From the NCBI RefSeq assembly GCF_052119585.1, contig NZ_JBGQOJ010000005.1, forward strand, positions 62,001 to 126,000: a DNA stretch of 64,000 nucleotides, given 5' to 3'. This document shows, piece by piece, positions 40,287 to 48,396 of this stretch. The first letter of the stretch is position 1. Each line of letters starts with the position of its first letter. The translations under genes and the position numbers were made by a program. The stretch is from JBGQOJ01 sp052119585 (GTDB lineage: Bacteria > Pseudomonadota > Alphaproteobacteria > Rhodobacterales > Rhodobacteraceae). The notes below the pieces were generated by a model. The model saw only the letters and a list, made by a program, of their open reading frames with translations. It had not been told where the DNA came from and searched no databases.

Positions 40287-40925
40287 ATGAACCTGCGAAA
40301 ACAAAGCAAAGTGACCTATGCCATCTGGTTCACCCTGTGCGCCACGGCCCTTGTCGCCCTTGTGCTGGGGCGGCTTCCGCTTGTGTTCGTGTCCCTTGCC
40401 ACGCTGGGCCTGTCGATGACGCCCGCGCTGTTTGCGGAAAGATTCGCGATCCGCCTGCCGATCAGCTTTGTCGCGGCGATTGTCGTCTTTGCCTTTGCCA
40501 CGCTTTTTCTGGGCGAGGCGTTCGACTTTTACAACCGCTACTGGTGGTGGGATATTGCCCTGCACGGCGGGTCTGCCGTGGGCTTCGGGCTGTTGGGGTT
40601 CCTGTTCATCTTTATCCTGTTCGAAGGCGACAAATACGCCGCCCCCCCTTGGGCCATTGCGGCGCTGTCGTGGTGCGTGGCCATGACCATTGGTGCGATC
40701 TGGGAAATATTCGAGTTCACGATGGATCAGACCTTTGGCATGAACATGCAAAAGTCAGGGCTGATCGACACGATGTGGGATCTGATCGTCGATGGCATCG
40801 GCGGTGGTGTCGGCGCGCTTGCGGGGTTCTTTTACCTGAAGGGCCAGCAGATCGGTGGCCTGTCCGGCGCGATAGACGAATTTATCCGCCTGAACCGGCG
40901 GCTGTTCAACAAGACCCGCAAATAA
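40287..40925 (+). CDS. Multi-pass membrane protein, function unknown (DUF2238-like)
   Basis: It is 212 residues with about six membrane helices. The conserved-looking core, FDFYNRYWWWDIALHGGSAV followed by MTIGAIWEIFEFTMD and DTMWDLIVDGIGGGVGALAG, resembles the DUF2238/YjdF-type family, in which acidic residues and a histidine lie within the membrane. The start at 40287 (MNLRKQSK) is chosen because the upstream open frame to 40176 is basic and not family-like. The 3' end lies 3 nt from the selO stop on the other strand. I cannot propose a function. Confidence 0.7.
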   Translation: MNLRKQSKVTYAIWFTLCATALVALVLGRLPLVFVSLATLGLSMTPALFAERFAIRLPISFVAAIVVFAFATLFLGEAFDFYNRYWWWDIALHGGSAVGFGLLGFLFIFILFEGDKYAAPPWAIAALSWCVAMTIGAIWEIFEFTMDQTFGMNMQKSGLIDTMWDLIVDGIGGGVGALAGFFYLKGQQIGGLSGAIDEFIRLNRRLFNKTRK

Positions 40926-40928
40926 CGC

Positions 40929-42365
40929 CTATGTCCCGCAGAATGTCGCCCGCACGGCTTCTGTCGCGGTTGCGGGGTTGCGATAGGCCGCGAATTCGGG
41001 CTGGTCGTCATAGGGGCGGGCCAGCAGGGTGTTCAGCGTCTCGAACAGGGTGAAATCGCCCTGCACAGCCGCCCCGATCATCTGCTCTATCCGGTGGTTG
41101 CGCGGGATGAACGCGGGGTTCACCGCGTCCATCATCGCGCGCCGCGCCGCTGGCGTCTGGGGGTCGCGGGCAAGGCGGTCGTGATAGTCGGCGGCCCAGA
41201 CATCGAATGCCTCGCGGTTCAGGAACTGGTCACGGGCGTCCGGCCCTGACAGCGCCCGGAATGTATTGGTGAAATCCGCCTGTCCCTGTTCCATCACCGC
41301 CAGCAGCCGACCGATCAGCGCCTCGTCGTCATCCTCGACCGAGGCAAGCCCGATCTTGCGCCGGAAAATCGACAGCCATTCCGCGCGGAACAGATCGGGG
41401 AAGGCATGCACGGCCTGCGTCAGGGCGTCGATGGCGGCGTCGCGGTCGCCCATGATCGGCAGCACGGATGTCGCCAGCTGTGCCATGTTCCAGACCGCGA
41501 TATCTGGTTGTTTATCATAGGCATAGCGCCCGAACTGGTCGATAGAGCTATAGACCATGTTGCTGAAATACGCCTCCATGAAGGCGCAAGGGCCATAGTC
41601 GATGGTTTCGCCCGCAACATGGGAATTGTCGGTGTTCATGACCCCGTGAATAAAACCCACGCTCATCCATTGGGCAATCAGCCGCGCCTGCCGCGCGATG
41701 GCGGCCTGAACCATCCCCAGCGGACCGTCCGCATCGGGGTAATGGCGCGCGATCACGTGGTCGGTCAATGCGGTCAGTGCCGCGACATCCCCGCGTGCCG
41801 CGAAATACTGGAACGTGCCGGTGCGGATATGGCTTTGCGCCACACGGGTCAGCACGGCACCGGGTTTCGGCCCCTCGCGATAGACCGTATCGCCGGTCAG
41901 CACGGCGGCAAGGGCGCGGGTGGTGGGGATGCCAAGGGCGTGCATCGCCTCTGACACCACATATTCACGCAGCACCGGCCCCAGCCACGCCCGCCCGTCG
42001 CCGGACCGGGAATAGGGTGTCGGCCCCGATCCCTTCAGCTGGATGTCGCGGCGAATGCCGTCGGTGCCCACCACTTCGCCCAGAAGAATCGCGCGGCCGT
42101 CGCCCAGTTGCGGTGACCATCCGCCGAACTGGTGCCCCGCATAGACCTGCGCCAGGGGCTGCGATCCTTCGGCCACCGCGTTGCCCGCCAGAACCGCGAC
42201 GCCCTCGGGCGAGGCCAGCGCCGCCGCATCCAGCCCCAGAAGGGCTGCAAGCCCCGCGTTCACCTTGATCAGCGACGGGGCCGGGACCGGCGTTGGCGCA
42301 AGGGCCGTGAACATCCGCGACGGCAGGCGGGCATAGGAATTGTCAAAGGGCAGGGACAGGGTCAT
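40929..42365 (-). CDS. selO: Protein adenylyltransferase SelO (YdiU)
   Basis: Pseudokinase-fold enzyme that transfers AMP from ATP to Ser/Thr/Tyr of target proteins, linked to redox stress. It is 478 residues: NSYARLP near the N-terminus, AGHQFGGWSPQLGDGRAILLGE, DIQLKGSGPTPYSRSGDGRA (flipped ATP site), VLREYVVSEAMHALGIPTTR, VGFIHGVMNTDNSHVAGETIDYGPCAFM (catalytic Asn/Asp) and the C-terminal TFCGT with the conserved regulatory cysteine (selenocysteine in animals). The start at 42365 has GGAG 6 nt upstream. Confidence 0.95.
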   Translation of the reverse strand: MTLSLPFDNSYARLPSRMFTALAPTPVPAPSLIKVNAGLAALLGLDAAALASPEGVAVLAGNAVAEGSQPLAQVYAGHQFGGWSPQLGDGRAILLGEVVGTDGIRRDIQLKGSGPTPYSRSGDGRAWLGPVLREYVVSEAMHALGIPTTRALAAVLTGDTVYREGPKPGAVLTRVAQSHIRTGTFQYFAARGDVAALTALTDHVIARHYPDADGPLGMVQAAIARQARLIAQWMSVGFIHGVMNTDNSHVAGETIDYGPCAFMEAYFSNMVYSSIDQFGRYAYDKQPDIAVWNMAQLATSVLPIMGDRDAAIDALTQAVHAFPDLFRAEWLSIFRRKIGLASVEDDDEALIGRLLAVMEQGQADFTNTFRALSGPDARDQFLNREAFDVWAADYHDRLARDPQTPAARRAMMDAVNPAFIPRNHRIEQMIGAAVQGDFTLFETLNTLLARPYDDQPEFAAYRNPATATEAVRATFCGT

Positions 42366-42442
42366 CGGGCGCTCCATTGTTATGGCATACATAGGGCGCA
42401 TGCCGCCCCGTTGCCACCCGTCGGATCATCCGGTGTCCGCCG

Positions 42443-43381
42443 TCACAAAAGCGCAAGCCGCTGCGTCAACAGCGTGAAAAACCCGGCCGCGTCGATATCG
42501 TTCATGAACATGGCATTCGGTTGCCGCCCCGAAACGCGCCACCAATCGGCCACGGTCATGCCCATTGTCAGTTCCGATCCGGTTTCCACCGTCACGTTGA
42601 TGTGGCGGCCTTTGAACAGGTCGGGGCGGATCAGATAGGCGATGACGCAAGGGTCATGAAGCGGCGCACCCGCCGATCCGTATTTCTCTTTGTCGAAGCG
42701 TTCAAAGAAATCGGTCCATTCGGCGACGGTGGCGCCGACCGGCGTGCCAAGGGCGCGGAACGCCTCGACCCGCGCGCGGTTGGTCAGCGCTTTATGCGTC
42801 ACGTCCAAGGGCATCACAACAATCGGTGCAGCGGATTTGAACACAATATCAGCAGCATGCGGATCGACGTGAATGTTGAATTCGGCGGCGGGCGTGATGT
42901 TTCCGCCCTCGAAACAGCCGCCGCCCATCAGCACGATCTCTTGGATGCGACTGGCAATGTCGGGGGCTTTTTGCAACGCTGTCGCGATATTGGTCAGCGG
43001 CCCCAGCGGGCACAGCGTGACCGTGCCATCCGCATGGCTGCGCAGGGTGTCGATGATGAAATCCACCGCATGGGTGTCTTGCAGCGGCATTACCGGATCG
43101 GCCATCACCGGCCCGTCAAGGCCGGTTTTGCCGTGCACATTCTCTGCCGTGACCAGCCTGCGCACCAGTGGCGCGTCGCATCCTGCAAAGACCATCATAT
43201 CGGGGCGCCCGGCCAGTTCGCACACGATGCGGGCGTTCTTTTCGGTCAGGGGCAGGGGCACATTTCCGGCCACGCAGGTCAGGCCCAGAACCTCGACCTC
43301 GGCACTGGCCAGCGCCAGCAGAATGGCGACCGCATCGTCCTGCCCGGGGTCTGTGTCGATGATAATCTTGCGCGGGGTCAT
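42443..43381 (-). CDS. Nucleoside hydrolase
   Basis: Hydrolyses ribonucleosides to base and ribose for salvage. It is 312 residues; the calcium-binding N-terminal IIIDTDPGQDDAVAILLAL, GCDAPL, NVHGKTGLDGP, VTLCPLGPLTNIATAL, VLMGGGCFEGGNITPAAEFNIHVDPHAA and PLHDPCVIAYL are all of the inosine-uridine hydrolase family. Specificity (rihA/B/C-like) cannot be fixed from the sequence. The start at 43381 has AAAGGAG 5 nt upstream; the frame open to 43561 is not used. Confidence 0.93.
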   Translation of the reverse strand: MTPRKIIIDTDPGQDDAVAILLALASAEVEVLGLTCVAGNVPLPLTEKNARIVCELAGRPDMMVFAGCDAPLVRRLVTAENVHGKTGLDGPVMADPVMPLQDTHAVDFIIDTLRSHADGTVTLCPLGPLTNIATALQKAPDIASRIQEIVLMGGGCFEGGNITPAAEFNIHVDPHAADIVFKSAAPIVVMPLDVTHKALTNRARVEAFRALGTPVGATVAEWTDFFERFDKEKYGSAGAPLHDPCVIAYLIRPDLFKGRHINVTVETGSELTMGMTVADWWRVSGRQPNAMFMNDIDAAGFFTLLTQRLALL

Positions 43382-43587
43382 GGGGGCTCCTTTTTTCTGC
43401 GACATTAGGGCGAAGTCGGGCCCGATGTCCACGGGGCGCGGACGCGCACCGATGCGGGCGCGCACGGGGCGATAATGCCACACCGGTTCCGCGCCTTTGG
43501 CCCAGAAACGCCACAATCGGGCGATATCCATGGGGCATGACATAAGGGGGGGCTTGCACAAAACCCCCGACAGATCAGGGGCCGACC

Positions 43588-44529
43588 ATGACAGACCAAT
43601 CCACCGCCAACCTTTCCGACACTGGCGCCGTCCTGCTGGCCTTGACCACGCAGCCGATGGCCACAGACAGCTTTCGCCGCATCCTTGACCGGAACACAGG
43701 CCAGTTTGCGCAGCAGGGGCTGGATGTCTTCGTTCCCAAGCGCACAGAGGATACGTCGGGAAATCTGGCGCTGTGCCTGCCCGCCGCGCGTGACCTGCGG
43801 TCGGGCTATGGCCCCAAACCCTTCATTCAATGCAGCCGCGACACCCTGAAAGCCGGGGGGTGGGACGCAAGCCTGCCGCGCACCTCGGTGATGGCCGACG
43901 ATACGCTGCTGGGCGAAATGCTGGCCTTTGAACAGGGCCGGTTCTTTCCGCTGGCCCGGCCGCGTCTGCGCGTTCTGGCAAAGTCGCTGGGCCGTCCGGT
44001 GGATCGCGCGGTTCTGGTGATGCAGGATTACGCCGATCTTTATGTCGCGACCTATGCGTCGCTGGCAGAGCGCGGCCCGATGCGCGATTTCCGCAGCTTT
44101 CTGCCCGCGCTGGTCAATGTCGGTGCCGGTTGGACCGGGCTTGTCGGCGAGGTGATAAAGGGGCTTAACCCGTGCCGTCTGGTGCTGCTGACCGAACCCC
44201 TGCGCGGCGGCAATACGCAGGCGCTGTCAGCCCTTGCAGACCGCCCCCTTACGGATATCGCCGCCCCCGACTGGCACTTTGACGAGCCGGTCAGCCGCGA
44301 CGCCATCGAGATGATGCAAAAGAACTTTCGCGCAGGCGTGGGCCTGTCGCAGGCCGATATTCTGGACATCAAACAGGATTTCAGCGTGACAAAAGGCTAC
44401 GACCGTTTCGATCCGCTGACCACCGCCGAGCGGCGCATGTTCAGCAACCGCTACCGCAACGAACTGGAGGCAATGCAGCCCGCAGCACAGCTTGACCTGA
44501 TCGAGCCGGTGCTGATGGCCGCAGAATAG
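43588..44529 (+). CDS. Protein of unknown function
   Basis: It is 313 residues, soluble, with no signal peptide, membrane segment or motif I recognise. Visible features are a conserved-looking ARPRLRVLAKSLGRPVDRAVLVMQDYADLYV block around 125-160, a middle part around VNVGAGWTGLVGEVIKGLNPCRLVLLTEPLRG, and a helical C-terminus (TTAERRMFSNRYRNELEAMQ). The DYADLYVATYASLAERGP segment and terminal helix could fit a sulfotransferase-like fold, but the P-loop is absent. Codon use and GC resemble the neighbours, so it is a real gene. It ends 25 nt before a convergent gene. Confidence 0.7.
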   Translation: MTDQSTANLSDTGAVLLALTTQPMATDSFRRILDRNTGQFAQQGLDVFVPKRTEDTSGNLALCLPAARDLRSGYGPKPFIQCSRDTLKAGGWDASLPRTSVMADDTLLGEMLAFEQGRFFPLARPRLRVLAKSLGRPVDRAVLVMQDYADLYVATYASLAERGPMRDFRSFLPALVNVGAGWTGLVGEVIKGLNPCRLVLLTEPLRGGNTQALSALADRPLTDIAAPDWHFDEPVSRDAIEMMQKNFRAGVGLSQADILDIKQDFSVTKGYDRFDPLTTAERRMFSNRYRNELEAMQPAAQLDLIEPVLMAAE

Positions 44530-44554
44530 GCCCGACGCACTGCGGGCCTGGGCA

Positions 44555-45061
44555 TTACCGGGAAAGGAACCCGACGCCCGCGCCGCGCATGACGCCGAAC
44601 TCCACCGTGTCCAACACACCCAATATCGTATCGACGCCGTTTATTTGCCCTTCCCAACGTGCGACGCCACCTGATGCCTTTTTATCCAGTTCTTTCGCGT
44701 TTTTCATGTCTTTAAGGGTGGTTTTGGCAATCTCTGTTGCCAGCGACACCGGCATTTTGCTTGCGCTTGCAAAGCAGCGCGGGCCAGAGGATTTCCCGGC
44801 ATTGGTGGCCGCAACGGCCCGAAATCCGTTGCGTGTGTAAATATGCATGCCAGATTCGACGCCCCGATATTTCCAGCCTGCGGCTTTCAGCGCGTCCTTT
44901 GATTTCGTCCCGTTCGGAAAGGTCTTTGCGCAAATCGCCAGCGCCTCTTTTGCGGCATCCCAGTTTTCGTCGGCCTGTGCCGACACGGTCATGGAAAGTG
45001 CGATCATTATACAAAGGCCCGCGAAATTCCGGCGGGATCTGGGGTTAACGATAATACTCAT
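44555..45061 (-). CDS. Small secreted protein of unknown function
   Basis: It is 168 residues; an N-terminal signal peptide after a long basic n-region (RSRRNFAGLCIMIALSMTVSAQA, cleavage near AQA-D). The mature part has three cysteines (AICAKTF, GPRCFAS region) and no known domain. The start at 45061 has GGAGAAG about 9 nt upstream; the frame to 45127 would hide the signal peptide. It probably resides in the periplasm. Confidence 0.65.
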   Translation of the reverse strand: MSIIVNPRSRRNFAGLCIMIALSMTVSAQADENWDAAKEALAICAKTFPNGTKSKDALKAAGWKYRGVESGMHIYTRNGFRAVAATNAGKSSGPRCFASASKMPVSLATEIAKTTLKDMKNAKELDKKASGGVARWEGQINGVDTILGVLDTVEFGVMRGAGVGFLSR

Positions 45062-45133
45062 ACTCGGCTTCTCCGCACATGTAACCTGTTGGACCTCAAT
45101 GATATCGCCATTCCACAGGGACGCCAACCCGTC

Positions 45134-45165
45134 AAAAAAACGGGAGGCGCATCGGCCCCCCGTTT
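45134..45165 (-). terminator. Intrinsic terminator of the iron-binding-protein gene
   Basis: Read on the minus strand, AAACGGGGGGC and GCCTCCCGTTT (plus 45155-45165 and 45138-45148, one G-U pair) form an 11-bp stem with a 6-nt loop, followed by seven T (plus A-run 45134-45140). It lies 34 nt past the stop at 45199. Confidence 0.88.
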
Positions 45166-45198
45166 CCCTGTCTCATAAGTTCGTCTCAGCCGTCTTTG

Positions 45199-46209
45199 TC
45201 AGCCGTCGAAATCGACCGTTTCAACCAGCTTCAGCGCATCGCCGCGCAGCTTTGCCAGCTGGATCAGGTCCAGCGTGTCGGGGGTAAGGCTGCCCCAGCT
45301 TGCCACCAGATCAGAGGCGGGCGTGCCCTCTTTCACGGGGTATTCATAGTTGGTTTCGGCGTAGATCTGCTGTGCCTTGGGCGAGGAAAGATATTCCATC
45401 AGCGTCAGCGCCGCGTCACGGTTCGGCGCCGCCTTGGTCATCGCCACGCCCGACATGTTCACATGGGTGCCGCCGCCCTCGAACACGGGGAACATGATCC
45501 GCACGGCGTTGGCCCACTGGGTCTGTTCCGGGTCGGCCAGCATTTCGCCCATGTAATAGGTATTGCCCAGCGAGATGTCGCATTCGCCCGCCCAGATCGA
45601 TTTGACCTGTGCGCGGTCGTTGCCCTGCGGTTTCATCGCCAGATTGGCCTTTACGCCTTCCAGCCATGTGGTCGTATAGGCGGCGTCATGATGCGCCAGC
45701 ATCGCGGCGACAAGGCCCAGCGTGTAGGAATGTGTGCCGGAACGGGTGCAGATGCGGCCCTTCCACTTGGGGTCGGCCAGATCCTCGTAGGTTGTGATCT
45801 CGCCGTCTTTGACGCGGTCCTTGCTGGCATAGACGATCCGCGCACGGGTGGTCAGCGCAAACCACTGGCCGTCGGGGTCGCGGAAAACGGAGGGGATGTT
45901 CTCGGTCAGGACCGCGCTGTCGACCTTTTGGGTGACGCCCGCATCCACGGCTTCGGCCACGCGCGACACATCGACCGTCAGGATGATATCGGCAGGAGAG
46001 CGCGCGCCCTCGGCCACCAGCCGCTCTGTCAGACCCTTTTCGACAAACGCCACATTGGTGGTGATGCCGGTGTCGGCGGTGAACGCGTCCAGCAGGGGCT
46101 GGATCAGCTCTGGCTGGCGGTAGGAATAGATGTTGACCTCTTCCGCCAGAACGGGGGCGGCAATGGCAAGCAACGTGGTCGCGAAGAGGGCGGAGCGAAT
46201 GGTGGTCAT
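45199..46209 (-). CDS. Fe(3+) ABC transporter periplasmic binding protein (FbpA/FutA/AfuA type)
   Basis: Binds ferric iron in the periplasm for uptake. It is 336 residues with signal peptide MTTIRSALFATTLLAIAAPVLAEE. The mature protein starts EVNIYSYRQPELIQPLLDAF, the family signature, and has paired tyrosines late in the chain (GNTYYMGEML) that ligate iron in this family. No permease or ATPase gene is adjacent, so it is an orphan here. A promoter overlapped by a nested dyad lies upstream, and a strong terminator follows. Confidence 0.92.
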   Translation of the reverse strand: MTTIRSALFATTLLAIAAPVLAEEVNIYSYRQPELIQPLLDAFTADTGITTNVAFVEKGLTERLVAEGARSPADIILTVDVSRVAEAVDAGVTQKVDSAVLTENIPSVFRDPDGQWFALTTRARIVYASKDRVKDGEITTYEDLADPKWKGRICTRSGTHSYTLGLVAAMLAHHDAAYTTTWLEGVKANLAMKPQGNDRAQVKSIWAGECDISLGNTYYMGEMLADPEQTQWANAVRIMFPVFEGGGTHVNMSGVAMTKAAPNRDAALTLMEYLSSPKAQQIYAETNYEYPVKEGTPASDLVASWGSLTPDTLDLIQLAKLRGDALKLVETVDFDG

Positions 46210-46239
46210 GGCAAAAGTTCCCTTGATGTTGATGGGGCG

Positions 46240-46288
46240 GTTAAATCCGAGTCTTTTAGTCAGGTCAATACCTGATTATTTTACTCGG
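46240..46288 (-). promoter_or_regulatory. Promoter with nested dyad upstream of the iron-binding-protein gene
   Basis: On the minus strand TTGACC (plus 46263-46268), 17-nt spacer, TTTAAC (plus 46240-46245). An inner perfect dyad TCAGGT-caat-ACCTGA (46260-46275) covers the -35 box, and an outer dyad CCGAGT (46247-46252) / ACTCGG (46283-46288) brackets it. Each strand therefore reads ACCTGA-7 or 8 nt-ACTCGG. This looks like an iron-responsive operator and should be compared with the Iron-Rhodo-box of Rhodobacteraceae. Its distal edge enters the mazG stop region. Confidence 0.55.
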
Positions 46289-47123
46289 AAACTTTCCCTG
46301 CCTCTGCCCTCACCTCCATCTTCACCTCGTCCCACAGCGCGTCCATCTCTGCCAGATCCGACTGCGCAGGGGTTTTTCCCCGTGTCGCCAGCTTTGCCTC
46401 TACGCCCTCGAACCGCTTGATAAACTTGGCATTCGCCGCCCGAAGCGCGGCCTCGGGGTCGATTTTCAGGTGCCGCGCCAGATTGGCGACGACAAACAAA
46501 AGGTCGCCGAACTCCTCCTCGACCTCGGTTTGCGTCAGGGTGTCGCGGGCCTCGACAAGCTCGCGCGCCTCCTCAACGATTTTGTCGATCACCTGATCGG
46601 TCGAGGGCCAGTCGAACCCGACCCGCGCCGCGCGATTCTGCAATTTCACCGCCCGCAGCAAGGCGGGCAGGCCCACCGCCACCCCGTCCAGCGTGCCGCG
46701 CTCGGCGCGACCGGCGCGTTCGCGGGCCTTTTGCGCCTCCCAGTCGATGGTCTGTTGGGCGGCGGTCTTGTCGCGGCTTTCATCACCGAAAACATGCGGG
46801 TGCCGGTCAACCATCTTGTCGGCGATCGCATCGGCAATGCTGTGAAAATCGAACAGCCCGCGTTCGGCGCCGATCTCTGCATGGTAGACGGTCTGCAACA
46901 GCAAATCGCCCAACTCTCCCTTCAGCTCTCCCCAGGCCTCGCGCTCTATCGCGTCGGCCACCTCGTAGGCCTCTTCGATGGTGTAGGGCGCGATGCTGGC
47001 GAAATCCTGTTCGATATCCCAGGGACAGCCGGTGTCGGGGTCGCGCAACCGGCGCATGATTTCCAGCAAGCGGGGCATACCGCCATTCGCCCCAAGACAC
47101 AGGGTGTTGCTCTCTTTGGTCAT
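46281..47123 (-). CDS. mazG: Nucleoside triphosphate pyrophosphohydrolase MazG
   Basis: Hydrolyses NTPs to NMP and pyrophosphate; house-cleaning and stringent-response modulation. It is 280 residues with two MazG domains: the N-terminal one has CPWDIEQDFASIAPYTIEEAYE and ELGDLLLQTVYHAEIG, the C-terminal one KIVEEARELVEARDTL and EEEFGDLLFVVANLARHL, each carrying the ExxE...ExxD magnesium pattern. The start at 47123 (MTKESNT) gives the usual length; the open frame to 47792 overlaps the divergent M20 gene. Confidence 0.95.
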   Translation of the reverse strand: MTKESNTLCLGANGGMPRLLEIMRRLRDPDTGCPWDIEQDFASIAPYTIEEAYEVADAIEREAWGELKGELGDLLLQTVYHAEIGAERGLFDFHSIADAIADKMVDRHPHVFGDESRDKTAAQQTIDWEAQKARERAGRAERGTLDGVAVGLPALLRAVKLQNRAARVGFDWPSTDQVIDKIVEEARELVEARDTLTQTEVEEEFGDLLFVVANLARHLKIDPEAALRAANAKFIKRFEGVEAKLATRGKTPAQSDLAEMDALWDEVKMEVRAEAGKVSE

Positions 47124-47186
47124 TGCGTCCGTCCGTGCTTTGAGTGACTTTCGGCCAATAACGCAAATCAACGCCGGAGAGTCCAC

Positions 47187-48350
47187 ATGGCCATCGTCAA
47201 CCGCATCGCCGATTATGCAGAAGAGATGAAGGTGTGGCGGCGTCATTTGCACCGTCATCCAGAGTTGCAGTTCGATTGCCACAAGACCGCAGCCTATGTG
47301 GTGGCGCGCCTGCGCGAGTTCGGAATTGACGAAATCCACGAGGGCATCGCGACCTCGGGCGTTGTGGCGATCATCAACGGGCAGGGGGCGGGGCCGACGA
47401 TCGGGCTGCGCGCCGATATGGACGCGCTGCCGATTCTGGAAACCACCGGCGCTGACCATGCGTCCACCGTTGAGGGTAAGATGCACGCCTGCGGCCATGA
47501 CGGCCATACGACGATGCTGCTGGGGGCGGCGAAATATCTGGCGGAAACGCGCAATTTCGCGGGCCGTGTCGCGCTGATTTTTCAACCCGCAGAAGAGGGC
47601 GGCGGCGGCGCCGCTGTCATGGTGGACGAGGGCGTGCTGGACCGGTTCGACATCGGGTCGGTCTTCGCGCTGCACAATGCGCCCGGATCGCCCGTCGGGC
47701 ATTTCTACACCACGCCCGGGCCGATCATGGCCGCCGCCGACACCTTTGAGATCCATATCAAGGGCAGCGGCGGGCATGGCGCGATGCCGCACGAAACGGC
47801 GGACCCTGTTGTGGCGGCTGTGGCGATTGTCAGCGCGATCCAGACCATCGTGTCACGCAACCACTATGCGCTGAACGATCTGGTGATCTCTGTCACCCAG
47901 ATCCACACCGGAAGCGCCGACAATATCGTGCCCGAAACCGCCTATATCTGCGGCACGGTGCGCACCTTTGACGCGACGGTACAGGCGATGGTAATCGACC
48001 GGATGCAGGCGATTGTCGACGGGCAGGCGGCGGCTTACGGGGTTCAGGCGATCCTCGATTTCCAAAAAGGCTATCCCGCCACGATCAACCACCCCGAGGA
48101 AGCCGCCTTTGCCGCCGGTGTCGCCGCCGAGATCGTGGGCGATGCCGCCGTGACCCCCGAAGCCGGCCGCGAGATGGGCGCAGAGGATTTCAGCTACATG
48201 CTGGAAAAGCGGCGCGGCGCCTATCTGTTCATCGGCAATGGCGACAGTGCGGGGCTGCATCATCCGGCCTATGATTTTGCCGATGACGCGGCGCCTGTGG
48301 GCGCGTCGTTTTTCGCGCGTCTGGTTGAACGCGCGCAACCAGCGGGCTAG
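47187..48350 (+). CDS. M20-family metallo-amidohydrolase
   Basis: It is 387 residues; di-zinc/manganese peptidase family M20D (hippurate hydrolase, IAA-amino-acid hydrolase and N-acetyl-amino-acid deacylase group). Motifs are HRHPELQFDCHKTA, IGLRADMDALPI, HACGHDGHTTMLLGAA, LIFQPAEEGGGGAAVMV with the catalytic Glu pair, GGHGAMPHETADPV and GAEDFSYMLEKRRGAYLFIGNGD. It probably releases an amino acid from an N-acyl substrate. The two agmatinase-family genes follow on the same strand, which may mean an amide/guanidino catabolic set. Substrate not assigned. Confidence 0.92.
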   Translation: MAIVNRIADYAEEMKVWRRHLHRHPELQFDCHKTAAYVVARLREFGIDEIHEGIATSGVVAIINGQGAGPTIGLRADMDALPILETTGADHASTVEGKMHACGHDGHTTMLLGAAKYLAETRNFAGRVALIFQPAEEGGGGAAVMVDEGVLDRFDIGSVFALHNAPGSPVGHFYTTPGPIMAAADTFEIHIKGSGGHGAMPHETADPVVAAVAIVSAIQTIVSRNHYALNDLVISVTQIHTGSADNIVPETAYICGTVRTFDATVQAMVIDRMQAIVDGQAAAYGVQAILDFQKGYPATINHPEEAAFAAGVAAEIVGDAAVTPEAGREMGAEDFSYMLEKRRGAYLFIGNGDSAGLHHPAYDFADDAAPVGASFFARLVERAQPAG

Positions 48351-48356
48351 GGATTT

Positions 48357-48376
48357 GAGTATTTCTGGAACAAAGT
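48357..48376 (+). repeat. Dispersed intergenic repeat copy
   Basis: GAGTATTTCTGGAACAAAGT, one mismatch from the copy at 6470-6489. It starts 6 nt after the M20 stop and ends about 20 nt before the next start. Confidence 0.75.
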
Positions 48377-48396
48377 AGGGCAAAGGGCAGAGCGCT

